A DNA stretch of 64,000 nucleotides from Saccopteryx bilineata (lineage: Eukaryota; Chordata; Mammalia; Chiroptera; Emballonuridae): contig NC_089490.1 in NCBI RefSeq assembly GCF_036850765.1, forward strand, positions 273,310,482 through 273,374,481, in the 5' to 3' direction. Below the pieces are notes generated by a model, which saw nothing but the letters and a program-made list of their open reading frames with translations, was not told where the DNA came from and did not search any database. The translations under genes were made by a program, and so were the position numbers. Below, piece by piece: positions 32,350 to 43,246 of the stretch. The number at the start of each line of letters is the position of its first letter. The stretch's first letter is position 1.

Positions 32350-35300
32350 ATGATGCCTATTCTTCCCAAACTATTTCAAAATTCTAGAGGAAGGAAGACT
32401 TACAAGCTTATTTTATGAGGCTGGCATTACTCTAATTCCAAAAACAGATAGAAACACTACAAAGAAAGAAAATTGTAGGCCAATATCCCTTGTGAACACA
32501 GGTGCTACAATCCTCAAGAATATATTAGCAAATCAGATCCAACAATACATTAAAAAGATTATATACCACAAACAAGTGGGATTTATTCTGGGGATATTAG
32601 TACAATATTTGCAAATCACATAAACAAAATGAAATCTAAAACTACATGTTCAAATCAATAGATGAAGAAAATGAATTTGATAAAATTCTGCACTCATTTA
32701 TGATAAAAACTCTTAGCAAAATAGGAATAAAGGAAATATACCTCAACATAATAAGGCCTATATATGAGAAATCCACAGTCAACATCATGCTCAATGGAAA
32801 AAAACTATGTGTTTCTCTTAAGACTTGGAACAAGACAGGAATGTCTGCTGTTACTACTTTTATTCAATATAGCACTGGAAGTCTTAACCACAGCAATTAG
32901 ACAAGACGTAGAAATAAAAAAATTCAAATTGAAAAGGAAGAAGTAAAATTTTCATTGTTTGCTGGTGACATAACACTCTATATAGAGATCTCTAAAGATT
33001 CCTCCAAAAAATTATTAGAATTGATATAGAAATTTGGTCAAGTAGCAAAATACAAAACAAATATTCAGAAATTATTTGTATTTTTATACATCAAAAATAA
33101 ACTGGCCCCGGTCAGTTGGCTCAGTGGTAGAGCATTGGCCTGGTGTATGGAAGTCCTGGGTTTGATTCTCGGTCAGGGCACACAGAAGAAATGACCATCG
33201 GCTTTTCCATCTCTCCCCTTCCTCCTTCTTGCTCTTACTTTCTCTCTCTTACCGTTCTGCAGCCATGGTTTCAATGGTTTGAACAGGTTGGCTCTGGGTG
33301 CTGAGAATGATTCCATGGCCTCACTTCAGGCACTAAGATAGCTCAGTTGTCAAGCAACAGAGTAGCAGTCTTAGAAGGGCAGAGTACCACCCAGTTGAGG
33401 GCTTGCTGGGTAGATCCCAGTCAGGGTGCATGAGGGAGTCTGTCTTTCTGTCTCCCTGCCTCTCACCCTCTCACTTAATTAAAAAAAATGAACTATCAAA
33501 GAAGTGAAACTATAAAAACAAATCCATGCACAATTGTTTCAATACCTAGGAATAAATTTAACCAAGAATATAAAAAACCTGTACTCAGAAAAGTATAAGA
33601 CACTGAAGAAAGAAACTAAAGAAGAAATAAGTAAGTGGAAACATATACTGAGTTCTTGGATAGGAAGAATTAACATCATTAAAATCTTCATACAACCTAA
33701 AGCAATCTGTAGGTTCTAAACAATTTCTATCAAGATTTCAATGGTGTAATTCACAGAAGGAGATAAATATTTCAAAAATTTATATATAATCTCAAAAGGC
33801 CCTAAATAGCTAGAGCAATCCTGAGAAAGAAGAACAAAGTTGAAAGAATTATGCTACCTGATATCAAACTGTACTACAGAACCATGGTATCCAAAGCATC
33901 ATAGTGCTAGCATTATAAACAGTCTCACTGAGCCATGGAACAGAATAGAGAGCCCAGAAATAGATGGTCAATTAATATTTGACAAAGGAAACAAGGCCAT
34001 ACAAAGAGGTAAAGATAGTTTATTCCATGAATGGTGTTGGAAATGTTGAATAGATACATTCAAAAAAATAAAACTAGACCACTTTCTTATACCATACACA
34101 AGAATAAACTAAAAAGTGGATGAAATACTTAAGTATTAGCCTCAGAACCATAAAAGTCTTAGAATAAAACAGATAGTAAAATCTAAAACATTTCTGGTAA
34201 TAATATTTTTTTCTGATATATCTCCTCGGGCAAGGAAAACAAAAGAAAAAATAAATAAAATTACATCAAACTATAAAATGTTTTTGCATAACAATGGGAA
34301 CCATTAACAAAATGAAGAGACAACCCACTGAATGGGAGAACATATTTGCCAATGATACATCTGATAAGAAGTTAATACCCAAAATTTATGAAGAATTTAT
34401 ACCCTCAACACCAAAGCATCAAACAATCCAACTAAAAAACAGGCAAAAGACCTGAAGAGAAACTTCTCCATATAGAACTTACAGATGGCAAATAGACATA
34501 GGAATAGATGCTCAATGTCACTAATCATCAGAGAAATGCAAATTAAAAGCACAACATATGTTGGTGAGGATGTGGAGAAATAAGAACTTTGTGCACTGTT
34601 GGTGGGAATGTAGTTGGTGGGGTGCAGCCACTGTGGAAAGCAGTATGGAGTTACTTCAAAAAATTAAAAATGGAACCACTTCATGACCCAGCTATGCTAC
34701 TTCTGGGAATTTATCCAAAGAAATTTGAAACACTAATTTGAAAGAATATATGCACCCCTATGTTCATTGTAGCATTATTTACAATAGCCAAAATTTAGAA
34801 CCAGCCCCAATGTCCATCAGTAGATGACTGGATAAAAACACTGTGGTACATTTATATAATAGAATACTACTCAGTGGTAAAAAAGAAGGATATCTTACCT
34901 TTCTACAACAATATGGATGGACTTGGAAAGCATTATGTTAAACAAAATATGACAGTCAGAGAATGTCAAGGACCATATGATTTCATTCATATATGGAATT
35001 GAGTGAACAAAATTAACTAATAAGCAAAAGAGAGACAGACTTCTAAATAGACAGCAAGCTGACAGCTGTTAGGTGGGTTGTGGTAGGCCTGGATGGAGAT
35101 TGGAGGAATTGAGCAAAAAAGGAAAATAAAGAAACAAAAACTCATGGACACAGACAGCAATGAGGTGATTGACAAGAGGAAAAGATGTAGGGAGGTGGAG
35201 GGGAGTATGGGGGGGTAAATGGTTTCAGATGGAGACTTGACTTGGGGTGAACACACAATACAGTATACAGATGATATGTTGGAGAACTGTGCACCTGAAA

Positions 35301-35376
35301 CCTGTATAGTTTTGTTAACCAGTGTCACCCCACTAAGTTCACAAAAAAAATAAATAAATAAACAAGCAAAAAAAGT
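32350..35376 (+). mobile_element. Direct 3' half of the twin-primed L1 (RT to A-tail)
   Basis: Plus-strand L1 starting at ...cttcccaaactatttcaaaattctagagg (RT) and proceeding through LIPK-, ADDITLY-like and YLGINLTKNIKNLYSEKYKTL stretches (33534-33719). It continues to FDKGNK...LFHEWCWKC (33960-34049) and the C-terminal Cys-rich region (34560-34900). A 3'UTR follows, with ggagacttgacttggggtg and ggagaactgtgcacctgaaacctgtatag. It ends in an aataaataaat tail at 35341-35376. Many stops and shifts make it a fossil. A SINE occupies 33104-33488. Confidence 0.93.
33104..33488 (+). mobile_element. Older Ves-type SINE inserted in the L1
   Basis: Plus-strand head ggccccggtcagttggctcagtggtagagcattggcctgg, A box tggctcagtgg, B box gggtttgattctc. 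The body matches the SINE at 161-580 (gcacacagaagaaatgaccatcggctt... and gtagatcccagtcagggtgcatgagggagtctgtct). Imperfect flanking duplication: aaaaataaact / aaaaatgaact. It looks like a tRNA gene at its first 70 bases but is a SINE. The CTCF-like motif has decayed to accacccagttgagggc. Confidence 0.9.
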
Positions 35377-38224
35377 TTAAGTTTAAATAAAAATATTTTT
35401 TAAGATAACCAGGATCAAGGACTGGATTGCTCTTAGGTCCGAGGTGAAGACCCACCAGTCCCAAAGTGATTTCTCTGAGTTTCTTACCTGAAGGCCTGCT
35501 AGACAGCTGAGATTTGATCCACGTAAAAGAGCCCTTTAGACTCATCACATTGCCTTTTGCTCCTTCCTTCATGGTGGGCTTCTCCATTCTTGGAGGTCAA
35601 GTGTGCCAAAGCACTAAGAATTTGCTTTGCTACCTAGATTGCTTATGGAAACTTTCTTTCCATCCTTTCAAGAAAAAAAAAACTCTTGAAAGGAAAATGC
35701 CCTTCCTAGCTCTGCGGTGCTTACAGCATCCGACAGATCTCTGTCAGCTCACGGTTTGCACCATCAGCTGTGAGAGATTGTCCAGCACACCTTTCCTGCA
35801 ACCAGAGTGAGCATTAGCTGGAAGTGCTTTGCTTCTTAAATGCTTAGACCTGAAATTTCTCTCTCTCTCTTTAGACATAACCTCTCTTAAGTTTTTCAAT
35901 CTTCTTTGCAAATCATCATGAACTAAATCGATGGACATAAAGATATTTTCTCCACTGTAGAGATGTGGTCTATTGACGATCAGACAAAAGAATATATTTG
36001 AAATGGTCTTAGACTCCAGCTTGGTTCAAGAATTTATTCTTGTTTTCCACTTCAGTTTTCTTTGAATGTGTGTTTTACTATTGCATCCCCCAATGGGCCT
36101 CTGAAGTCACAGTCCTCAGAGATCTCATAGTCCAGCAGGAGAAACTGGAATGGCTACAACCACAATTGCTGCATACTTGAAGGAGTGCCCTTGTTACAGG
36201 TAGAACCAAACCCTCCTGCTCATGCCCTCCGTGTTTTTCTCCCCCTCTCATGAATCATTTTTCTCCTTCCCTGACTACCTGTCACTCCATCTACAGCACT
36301 TCATCCTCTCATTTGCTACCGCTGGGACAGAAAAATACATTTCTTGGCATTCTTTAGAGGCTAGGTATCTGAAAGTATCCCCAGTGAGTTTTGGCTTCTG
36401 CCTTCACCTCTCACTAAGCCACTTGCTGAGATCATCCATGGTAAAAAACCATGGCCTTCTTCACAGGGGTTATCTTCCTCATTTCCTAACCCAAGGTTTA
36501 AACATGAATTTACCAGGTCTGCTTAAATTCCTGTTATGTTTTTAGATTAGAGGTGTTCACCAGAGGATATTTTAAAAATTTCTATAAATCAGTTGACTGT
36601 GTGAAGACAGCTCTGTCTAGCACTGTGAAGGATCCCTTCCAGCCCCACCTCTCCTGACTCTGAGGCACTTTCCTCTATCCCTGTGACACCTTCTTCCTCC
36701 CCACTCAAGTCAATCTGGTTTCAACTCTCTTCCCTCTTCCTACTGTGTGTCTTAGGATCTCACCCTCTTCCACCTTCTGCCACCAACTCTATGTGAAAGA
36801 CCTCCAAGTGACTTACTCTATTTCCAAATCATAAGCATGGATTCCTAAGTTTCTAGGAAAAAGGATTTGTGATTCAAAACACAAATGTCTCCAGCCAGAA
36901 TTTAATATTCCGTGAATTATACATTGATATACATACAGGTTATTGCCATCCATGCTAATCGCATTAGTAAACCATCATCTTCCTCTCTAGTTTTCAGTTT
37001 GTAGGTGACAGTGTTGCCCATCTATCCAGCCTCTCAGTGGAAGGGGAAGCCATGTCTGCACACCCATTATAGTTAGATGTTATCTATATCCTTCCTCTAC
37101 TTGGTTGTATGCTCCTTTGTCCATCCTCAATGAATTGGTCTCTGTGCACAATCAGACTTCTCTAGCAAAAGCAGAGGATTTATGTAGTGCATATATCAAT
37201 GAAAAATTATGAGTTAACAAAAAAAAGGCTTCATGTGCCCACATGTATTGGAACTAGGCAAGCATAGCTGGAGGCAGGTTGCACAGTCAGCTCATCACCC
37301 AGGGAAAGTTTTTAGGTCACTTCATTTGCACAAACCACACATTTGAAAGACTATAGCACAGTGCTGTGTTCATGGCCACCACAAAACACCTGCTTGAAGC
37401 TGAGACTCAATGCTATGCTGGAAAGGGTTCAACAGGGTGACAAATGCAATGATGTGGAGCAGGATGACAGTGACTGCTGCCTTTTGTCTATGGCTACTTC
37501 ATTGGAATAAAGCCTGGCTAGGTTCCACTCTTTCAAATATTTCTTGTATTACATTGATTTTTCTTCTGTAGAATCAAGACAAAATCCTAACAAGTTGAAA
37601 AGATGTGTCAGGTCCAATTCAGACATACTAAACCACAATCAGGCCAGAAAACAAGAAGGGTACCATTGCCTGGGGACATCTAATTGACCCAATTTTTTTG
37701 CTTCCCTTTGTTTCTGCCCTTGCCTGGAGGCAGCCTGACAGTCCCTGAAGGAGAGAAATGCCTCTGGGGGTCTGTCCAGGGTGTTTCTGGGTGCCATGAT
37801 GGAGGAACTCTTTTTGTAAAATTCTATGTGAAAGGCCAGAATTGAAACGATATTACTCTTTATAATATAGCCCTACCCAGAATTGCGTGGGGGCTCTGTC
37901 ACAGCTATAACCAAGAATTAATTATGTTCACAGAAAGAATAAACACACACCTTGTAATAAGAATAGAAGCTTTATTTATTCTATTGAGAAGATAAGAGGG
38001 TGACACCAAAGAGAAAAGATAAAATGAAGAGGTGGGAGACAGTCCTACAAGGCAGAACAGGGAAGGCTCCCCACGGGGAGACCCCATGGCCTCTGTAATG
38101 TTACTGCATTGGCCCTGGCCCTGTTCCTTTCCCTGCAGACAATCCTCCACTTCTGATCTAGCCTCTGGGAGAAAAACAGATGGGTGGCTGTTGAGGAGAA
38201 TCTCCTTGGCAACCCCTCCAGTGG
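35377..38224. other. Single-copy intergenic DNA
   Basis: No gene recognised. ORFs of 98-107 codons (35514-35810, 36222-36545) lack domain features. A C/T-rich stretch lies at 36220-36300 and 36640-36780. Confidence 0.45.
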
Positions 38225-38660
38225 GTGTATTTGGGTTCTATAGAGAAATAGAAAGTGTATCTACATATAGAAAAAAATGTATGATGAGGAACCGGCTCAA
38301 GTGCTCATGGACTTGGCAAGTTCAAAGATCTGCAGGGTTGAGTCAGCCAGCTGAGAGCCAGAAAAGCGATGGTGTAGGTCCAGTCTGAAGGCAGGAAAAG
38401 ACTGATGTCCCAGCTCAGCGGTCAGGAAAGAAAGTGTTCTCTCATTGCAGAAACGGCTGGTCTTTTTATTCTACTGAGGCCTTTGGTGGATTGGAAGAGG
38501 CCCACCTGCATCATCAAGGACAATCTGTTTGAATTAGTCTATCAATCCCAATGTTAATCTCACTCTGAAACACTTTTACAGACACACCTACAGTAATGAT
38601 TGACTAAATGCCTGGGTATGCATGGTCTAGTCAAGTTAACACACTAAATTCACCATTTCA
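38225..38660 (-). mobile_element. Ancient interspersed repeat, LTR-like
   Basis: The text runs tgtatttgggttctatagagaaatagaaagtgtatctac, then aagatctgcagggttgagtcagccagctgagagcc, then gaggcctttggtggattggaagaggcccacctgcatcatc, then gttaatctcactctgaaacactttta, then agtcaagttaacaca. This is a common mammalian repeat whose remembered consensus runs from a tgtattagtcagggttct-type end to a ccagtcaagttgacacataa-type end. It is noncoding here. The class (LTR versus other) and subfamily are not certain. Confidence 0.6.
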
Positions 38661-41016
38661 GGGGACACAGAGGAGTATGAGAGGCCATGCAACAACATGC
38701 TACTGCCAGCAAGTTTCTCTACCTTGCACATATGCAGTCCAGCCAGAGAGGTCTTTGTAAGGGCCTCAGAGGGAGAAGGGGGACCCACAATTGCACTGAG
38801 GCAGGAGCCCACATAAAGAAGGAATGGATGAACCCTCTGGCAATCCATGGGTGGAGACATTGTGTGGTTTAGGGTCTTAGTCTAAGGAATTAAATAACAA
38901 TTTTTCTTTAAGAATTAAAAATTCTAAAATCTCTCTTGATAAACAGACATGTGCTCCCTTCTATTAGACAATGGGAAATCACAGTATACTTCATTCTTCG
39001 CCATTGTTGCCAAGAAAAATAGAATAAAATTTGTTGTAACTAAATTAAAACATATTTTAAATAATAATTTACTCATTTCTATTTCAAAGTCATTTTTAAT
39101 TTTTACTTAAACATTTTACTATACATCTCTCCCATTTTTTTGCAAATATTATACCATCACATCTTTGAAGAAAATAAGCATATACGTTATAAAAACTCTG
39201 AATATTTTTATGTATATCTGCACAAAACCTTGTTCTTGTCTAAACGTTCATAACGTTCATCTGTGTCTTCATGAGACAACGTGGCAGGGTATGAGTCGGA
39301 ACTGAAGCTTCTCCCTGGGTTCGTGTTCTTCCTGTGTTGAGTTATGCATATAGAGTCATGAAGACTTAGAGGATCTTTACTGAAAGGTCCAAACATCAAG
39401 CACTCTTCCCACCATCACCTTTGTTCTTTACTAAGCATATATTTTACATCTTTTTCATATGTCTGATCAAGTTTTCCAAGCTCTCTGTTTGCCTCCTTCT
39501 TAGTAACACAGTAACGTCTCTGTTTTGCAGAACGAAGGCACTGACGGGATCACATCAGAACATCCTCAACATTGTGCCTGCATAACAGGAATGGTGGAGG
39601 CCCCTGGAGCCAGTGCCAGCACGAGGGGACTGCATTGCACAGGGTGGTCTGGGTCCTCATGCTGCTCTGCATTGACCCTCAGCCCCTTGGGCTTGGGCAA
39701 GTCCCCTGACACTGTGACATCTCTGTGTTCTCATCTCTAGTGAGAGGTTTGGAGAAAATCCTCCTTCTGTGCTCTTTACAATTTTGGTATCATTTAAAAT
39801 TCAATGACATTTGAGCAAAGAAGAAAGAAACTGAAAATGAGGAAACTTAATGGCAAAAGAAATTTATGTGGAGATTCTGATTTAAGAAACCTACTCAACG
39901 TTGGTGGCAAAAGCTATAAAACCAAAGCGAGCATCATTTTTGTCAGGTGCACCCTCTGCCAGGCTCACCCAGCTGCAGAGGAAGCCCTGGTGCCTGGAGA
40001 TACCGGGGTGCCCATGGATCAGAATGTTCCCTTCTCCACCACTCACTTATGGCCTGTCATCTGAACAGCACATCTTTGCTTGAAATTCTGACAGCTCTCA
40101 AAATGCAAATATCCCTGGGGTAAGACTGTGGCATCTTAGCAAAAATGAGCAATCTACTAAGTTTAATAAAGACCAGCATGAAGGTCAGGGTGGAGGTGGA
40201 AAGTGGGCATAAGGGTCCTATCTTCTCACAAAGGAAGGTGAACAGAGCAGGACTTGGGTGGGCTGAGGAGCAAATCCCACCTTTGCCACCGATTGCAAGG
40301 TGTTAAAAGGGAGACACTCTGCCTGCCATTAGATCTTCCTCGTTCTCGCTAGTCTAACAGGTATGATGCAGCTGTTTTAACATAAGTTATGTTCTTCCTT
40401 AATGAATGTGTGATCCTTGCATAGCTAAATATTTTGTCAACTTATCTGGCAACAAATGGTTGCATATTAAGTCAATTTGTTCCTCTCCTTGAAAATAAAT
40501 TTGGGATTTAGACCATTAGAGCTTCTCTTTAGAGAACATGAAAATAGAGGTTTCTGCTAGTGAAGAAAACTCCCACTATAACATCGAGACATGAATGGTA
40601 GAAAACACTGCTTTATTTTCATCCTAGATGCCTTGTATTCATATTCATGTTTTTCTGTGCAAGTGGGTTTTTTTTTGTTTTTTTTTTAAAGTAATAAAAC
40701 AAGGGCTCCAATATTTATCTCTTTCCTTCTTTGGTGTAAAAAACAGACATATGGAGCGCAAACTGAAAAGGAGAATCATTTGATTTCAAATTACAGAGCT
40801 TAAATATGAAACTGCAATGCTTTCTACAGCTCTTTCTAAGAACAGGAATTCATTTTCTATCTTAAGACATATTTGTGTTTTTTAAAAATCTTATTTTTTA
40901 AACAAGTTTTATCTTGTAATTTCCAAAGACAGTATAACCACAGGGATGCATACAGATCTGAATAAACAATTTGATCTAAGAATTAGGCAGGAGACCATTT
41001 TGCCCATTCCAGTTCC

Positions 41017-41051
<35 letters not shown>

Positions 41052-41689
41052 AATATCACAATTATGACTAACACCCTACACCAACTTCAAAGACAGAGAC
41101 CTACCACATGCTCTTTGATGAACATCCAAAGAGATACATACTCTACATTTTATTCAGGAAAGTTCTTAATGTGATGGGGGGAAAAAGATGTAATTGGGTA
41201 GAAGAGATGTGATTGGGAACCCATCCAAATGGGTTGTCATCCCAAAACAGCAACTTTCAGCTATAGGAAATTATAAAATGACTTCATTTCTTCTCACTCC
41301 CTGTCCTCACCTACAGTATGATGGCCCATAGCAGAAACCATGGAAAGGTCAATGATTCTATGCTATGTGAGAAATTTAGGGCCAATCAGGACAACCTGAA
41401 TCACAACAGGCAGCCCATCCTCTGAAGGGCTCTGAAGGGTAGGAGAAAGGATAGTATATTTTTTAGCTGTTCACTTGATGTCAGGATCTACCTGCTGTAA
41501 CCAAGAGTAGAAAGAAGAACCACCTGAAGCCCAGACCACTTCTCACTCTTGTGGATGGTGCGATGCAGAACAGGCCTGATGTTCAGACAGTCATATTATC
41601 ACATGACAATTTGATTAAAGTCATGAGATGTATCTCAATTCCTAGAAGGGCAGGGCTCTATGGCAGAAAGAAGACACTGGGTTGCTAAA
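38661..41689. other. Single-copy intergenic DNA
   Basis: No gene recognised. A (TG)n microsatellite lies at 41019-41046. ORFs at 39525-40083 are short and overlap in different frames. Confidence 0.45.
41019..41046. repeat. (TG)14 microsatellite
   Basis: Pure tg dinucleotide repeat of 14 units, the longest uninterrupted dinucleotide tract in the window. Likely polymorphic. Confidence 0.9.
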
Positions 41690-41830
41690 CTTTGAAATAA
41701 TGGAAATCTGGGTTCAAACATTGACAACATTTCCTAACCTCAATCTCTTTATTTTTAAAATGAGGATGATGTTATGTTTCCTTAAGGATTTTTGTAAGAA
41801 TTAATTAAAAGTATAAATTAATTTTTATAT
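41690..41830 (+). mobile_element. MIR-like remnant
   Basis: The phrases ggaaatctgggttcaaacattgac, atttcctaacctcaatctctttatttttaaaatgaggatgatg and ggatttttgtaagaattaattaa follow the MIR order (ctgggttcgaatcc, ctcagtttcctcatctgtaaaatgggg, gggttgttgtgaggattaaatg). Confidence 0.6.
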
Positions 41831-41950
41831 TAATCCATTATATTAATTAATAAAAAAACATTCAGAACACATATAATCTTAATAAATGTTGATTATTGTA
41901 ACACTGGAGATGAGATCCAGGTTATCCATGGCTTAACAAACATCCCCAAA

Positions 41951-42181
41951 CACAAGGACTTCATTTTTTTAAAGCTACTTTTTTAAACTTTATTTATTTA
42001 TTCATTTTAGAGAGGAAAGAGAGTGAGAGAGAGAGAGCAAGCAAGAAAGGGGAGGAGCATGAAGCATCAACTCCCATATGTGACTTGACCAGAGAAGTAC
42101 AGGGTTTTGAACCAGCAACCTCAGTGTTCCAGGTCGACGCTTTATTCACTGTGCCATCACAGGCCAGGCCTCACGGACTTT
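41951..42181 (-). mobile_element. Short tRNA-headed SINE
   Basis: Element at about 41963-42169 on the minus strand. The head gcctggcctgtgatggcacagtgaataaagcgtcgacctgg is at 42169, with a gagaga-rich body and a T-rich left end. The flanks cacaaggactt and tcacggactt are an imperfect duplication. It is more diverged than the copies at 10296 and 31706. Confidence 0.88.
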
Positions 42182-42914
42182 AAACATAATATTTATTATT
42201 GTTCAGATTCCTCTGGGCTGGCTGGCTTGACTCGTGCCTCTGTAATCAATTATGGGTAGACTGGTTGGCCAGTCCAAGTGGTCTTTCCTCACAGGACTGC
42301 GATGGAGGGCCTCTCTCCAGGTGCCTCTCATCTCCAGCAGGTTGGGCTGGGCTTGCTCTTGTATCACTGCTTTCTGGTTCTGAAAAGGAGAGAAAGGGCA
42401 CAGAGCTGTGTGAGGCCCAGAACTAATACAGTTCACACACCTCAATTTCTATTGGCCAAAGCAGGTCATGAGGTCAGCCTGATTCAAAGGGAGGGGAGAT
42501 AGACACCATCTTTACATGTGAAGATCACTAAATCACATGGCAAAAGCAATGGACACAGCAGGGGTGACAACAGAGCCACTTTGAAGTCAGTGCATCCGAG
42601 TCATTGCTCATAATGCTCAACTCTCCTGAAATTTTACTTGCTGATAAGTTAAATAAATGCCTCTGGCTGGTGCTTATGAAAAGTGTGGGTTTAGAATTTT
42701 GAATGTGCAGTTTGTTCTCAGTCTCAAAATTGGGCCTTGTCTCACTTTTGAATATGGCAAGAAAGTATGTATGCAATAATATTTTGAGCCTATCAGCTGA
42801 TATTGTTAAATGGCTTTAAAGCAAAAGTTAATGATATTGAAACACATGGAGATCTTCCCATAAAAATCACTTTATTACAAGCCACACATTCAAACAAATG
42901 TGCTGATTTACTTT
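42182..42914. other. Single-copy intergenic DNA
   Basis: No gene or repeat recognised. The short ORFs at 42199-42502 overlap on both strands. Confidence 0.4.
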
Positions 42915-43246
42915 ATAAAATTTTTTAAAGGGAGAGAAGAGGAGAGAGCAAAGCGGACTCCCACATGTGCCCCAACGAGGGTCTATCCAGCAACCCCATC
43001 TGGAGCAGATAGTCAAGTATTGAGCTATTTTTAGCACTTAAGGCTGATATGTTTGGACCAACTGAGCTATTCTCAATGCCCAGAGTTATGCTTGAACCAG
43101 TTGAGGCACTGGCTGTGGGAGAAGAGGGAGAAAAGAGGGATGTGCGAGAAGCAGATGGTCACTTCTCCTGTGTGCCCTGACAGGAATTGAACCCAGGACA
43201 TCAATATGCCAGGCTAGTGTTTATCCACTGAGCCACTGGCCAGGGT
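42915..43246 (-). mobile_element. Old Ves-type SINE
   Basis: The minus-strand head is near 43246 (gaccctggccagtggctcagtggataaac) with a B-box-like gggttcaattcc. The body shares gcttctcctgtgtgccctgacaggaattgaaccc (plus-strand reading) and cggactcccacatgtgccccaacgagg with the SINE at 161-580. It is strongly diverged, with insertions in the middle and no CTCF-core match. Confidence 0.8.

Noticed and set aside
33104..33180. tRNA-gene-like sequence with A and B boxes
   Set aside because: It is the head of a SINE: the body and tail of the family follow directly and a flanking duplication is present. The same applies to the other tRNA-like heads.
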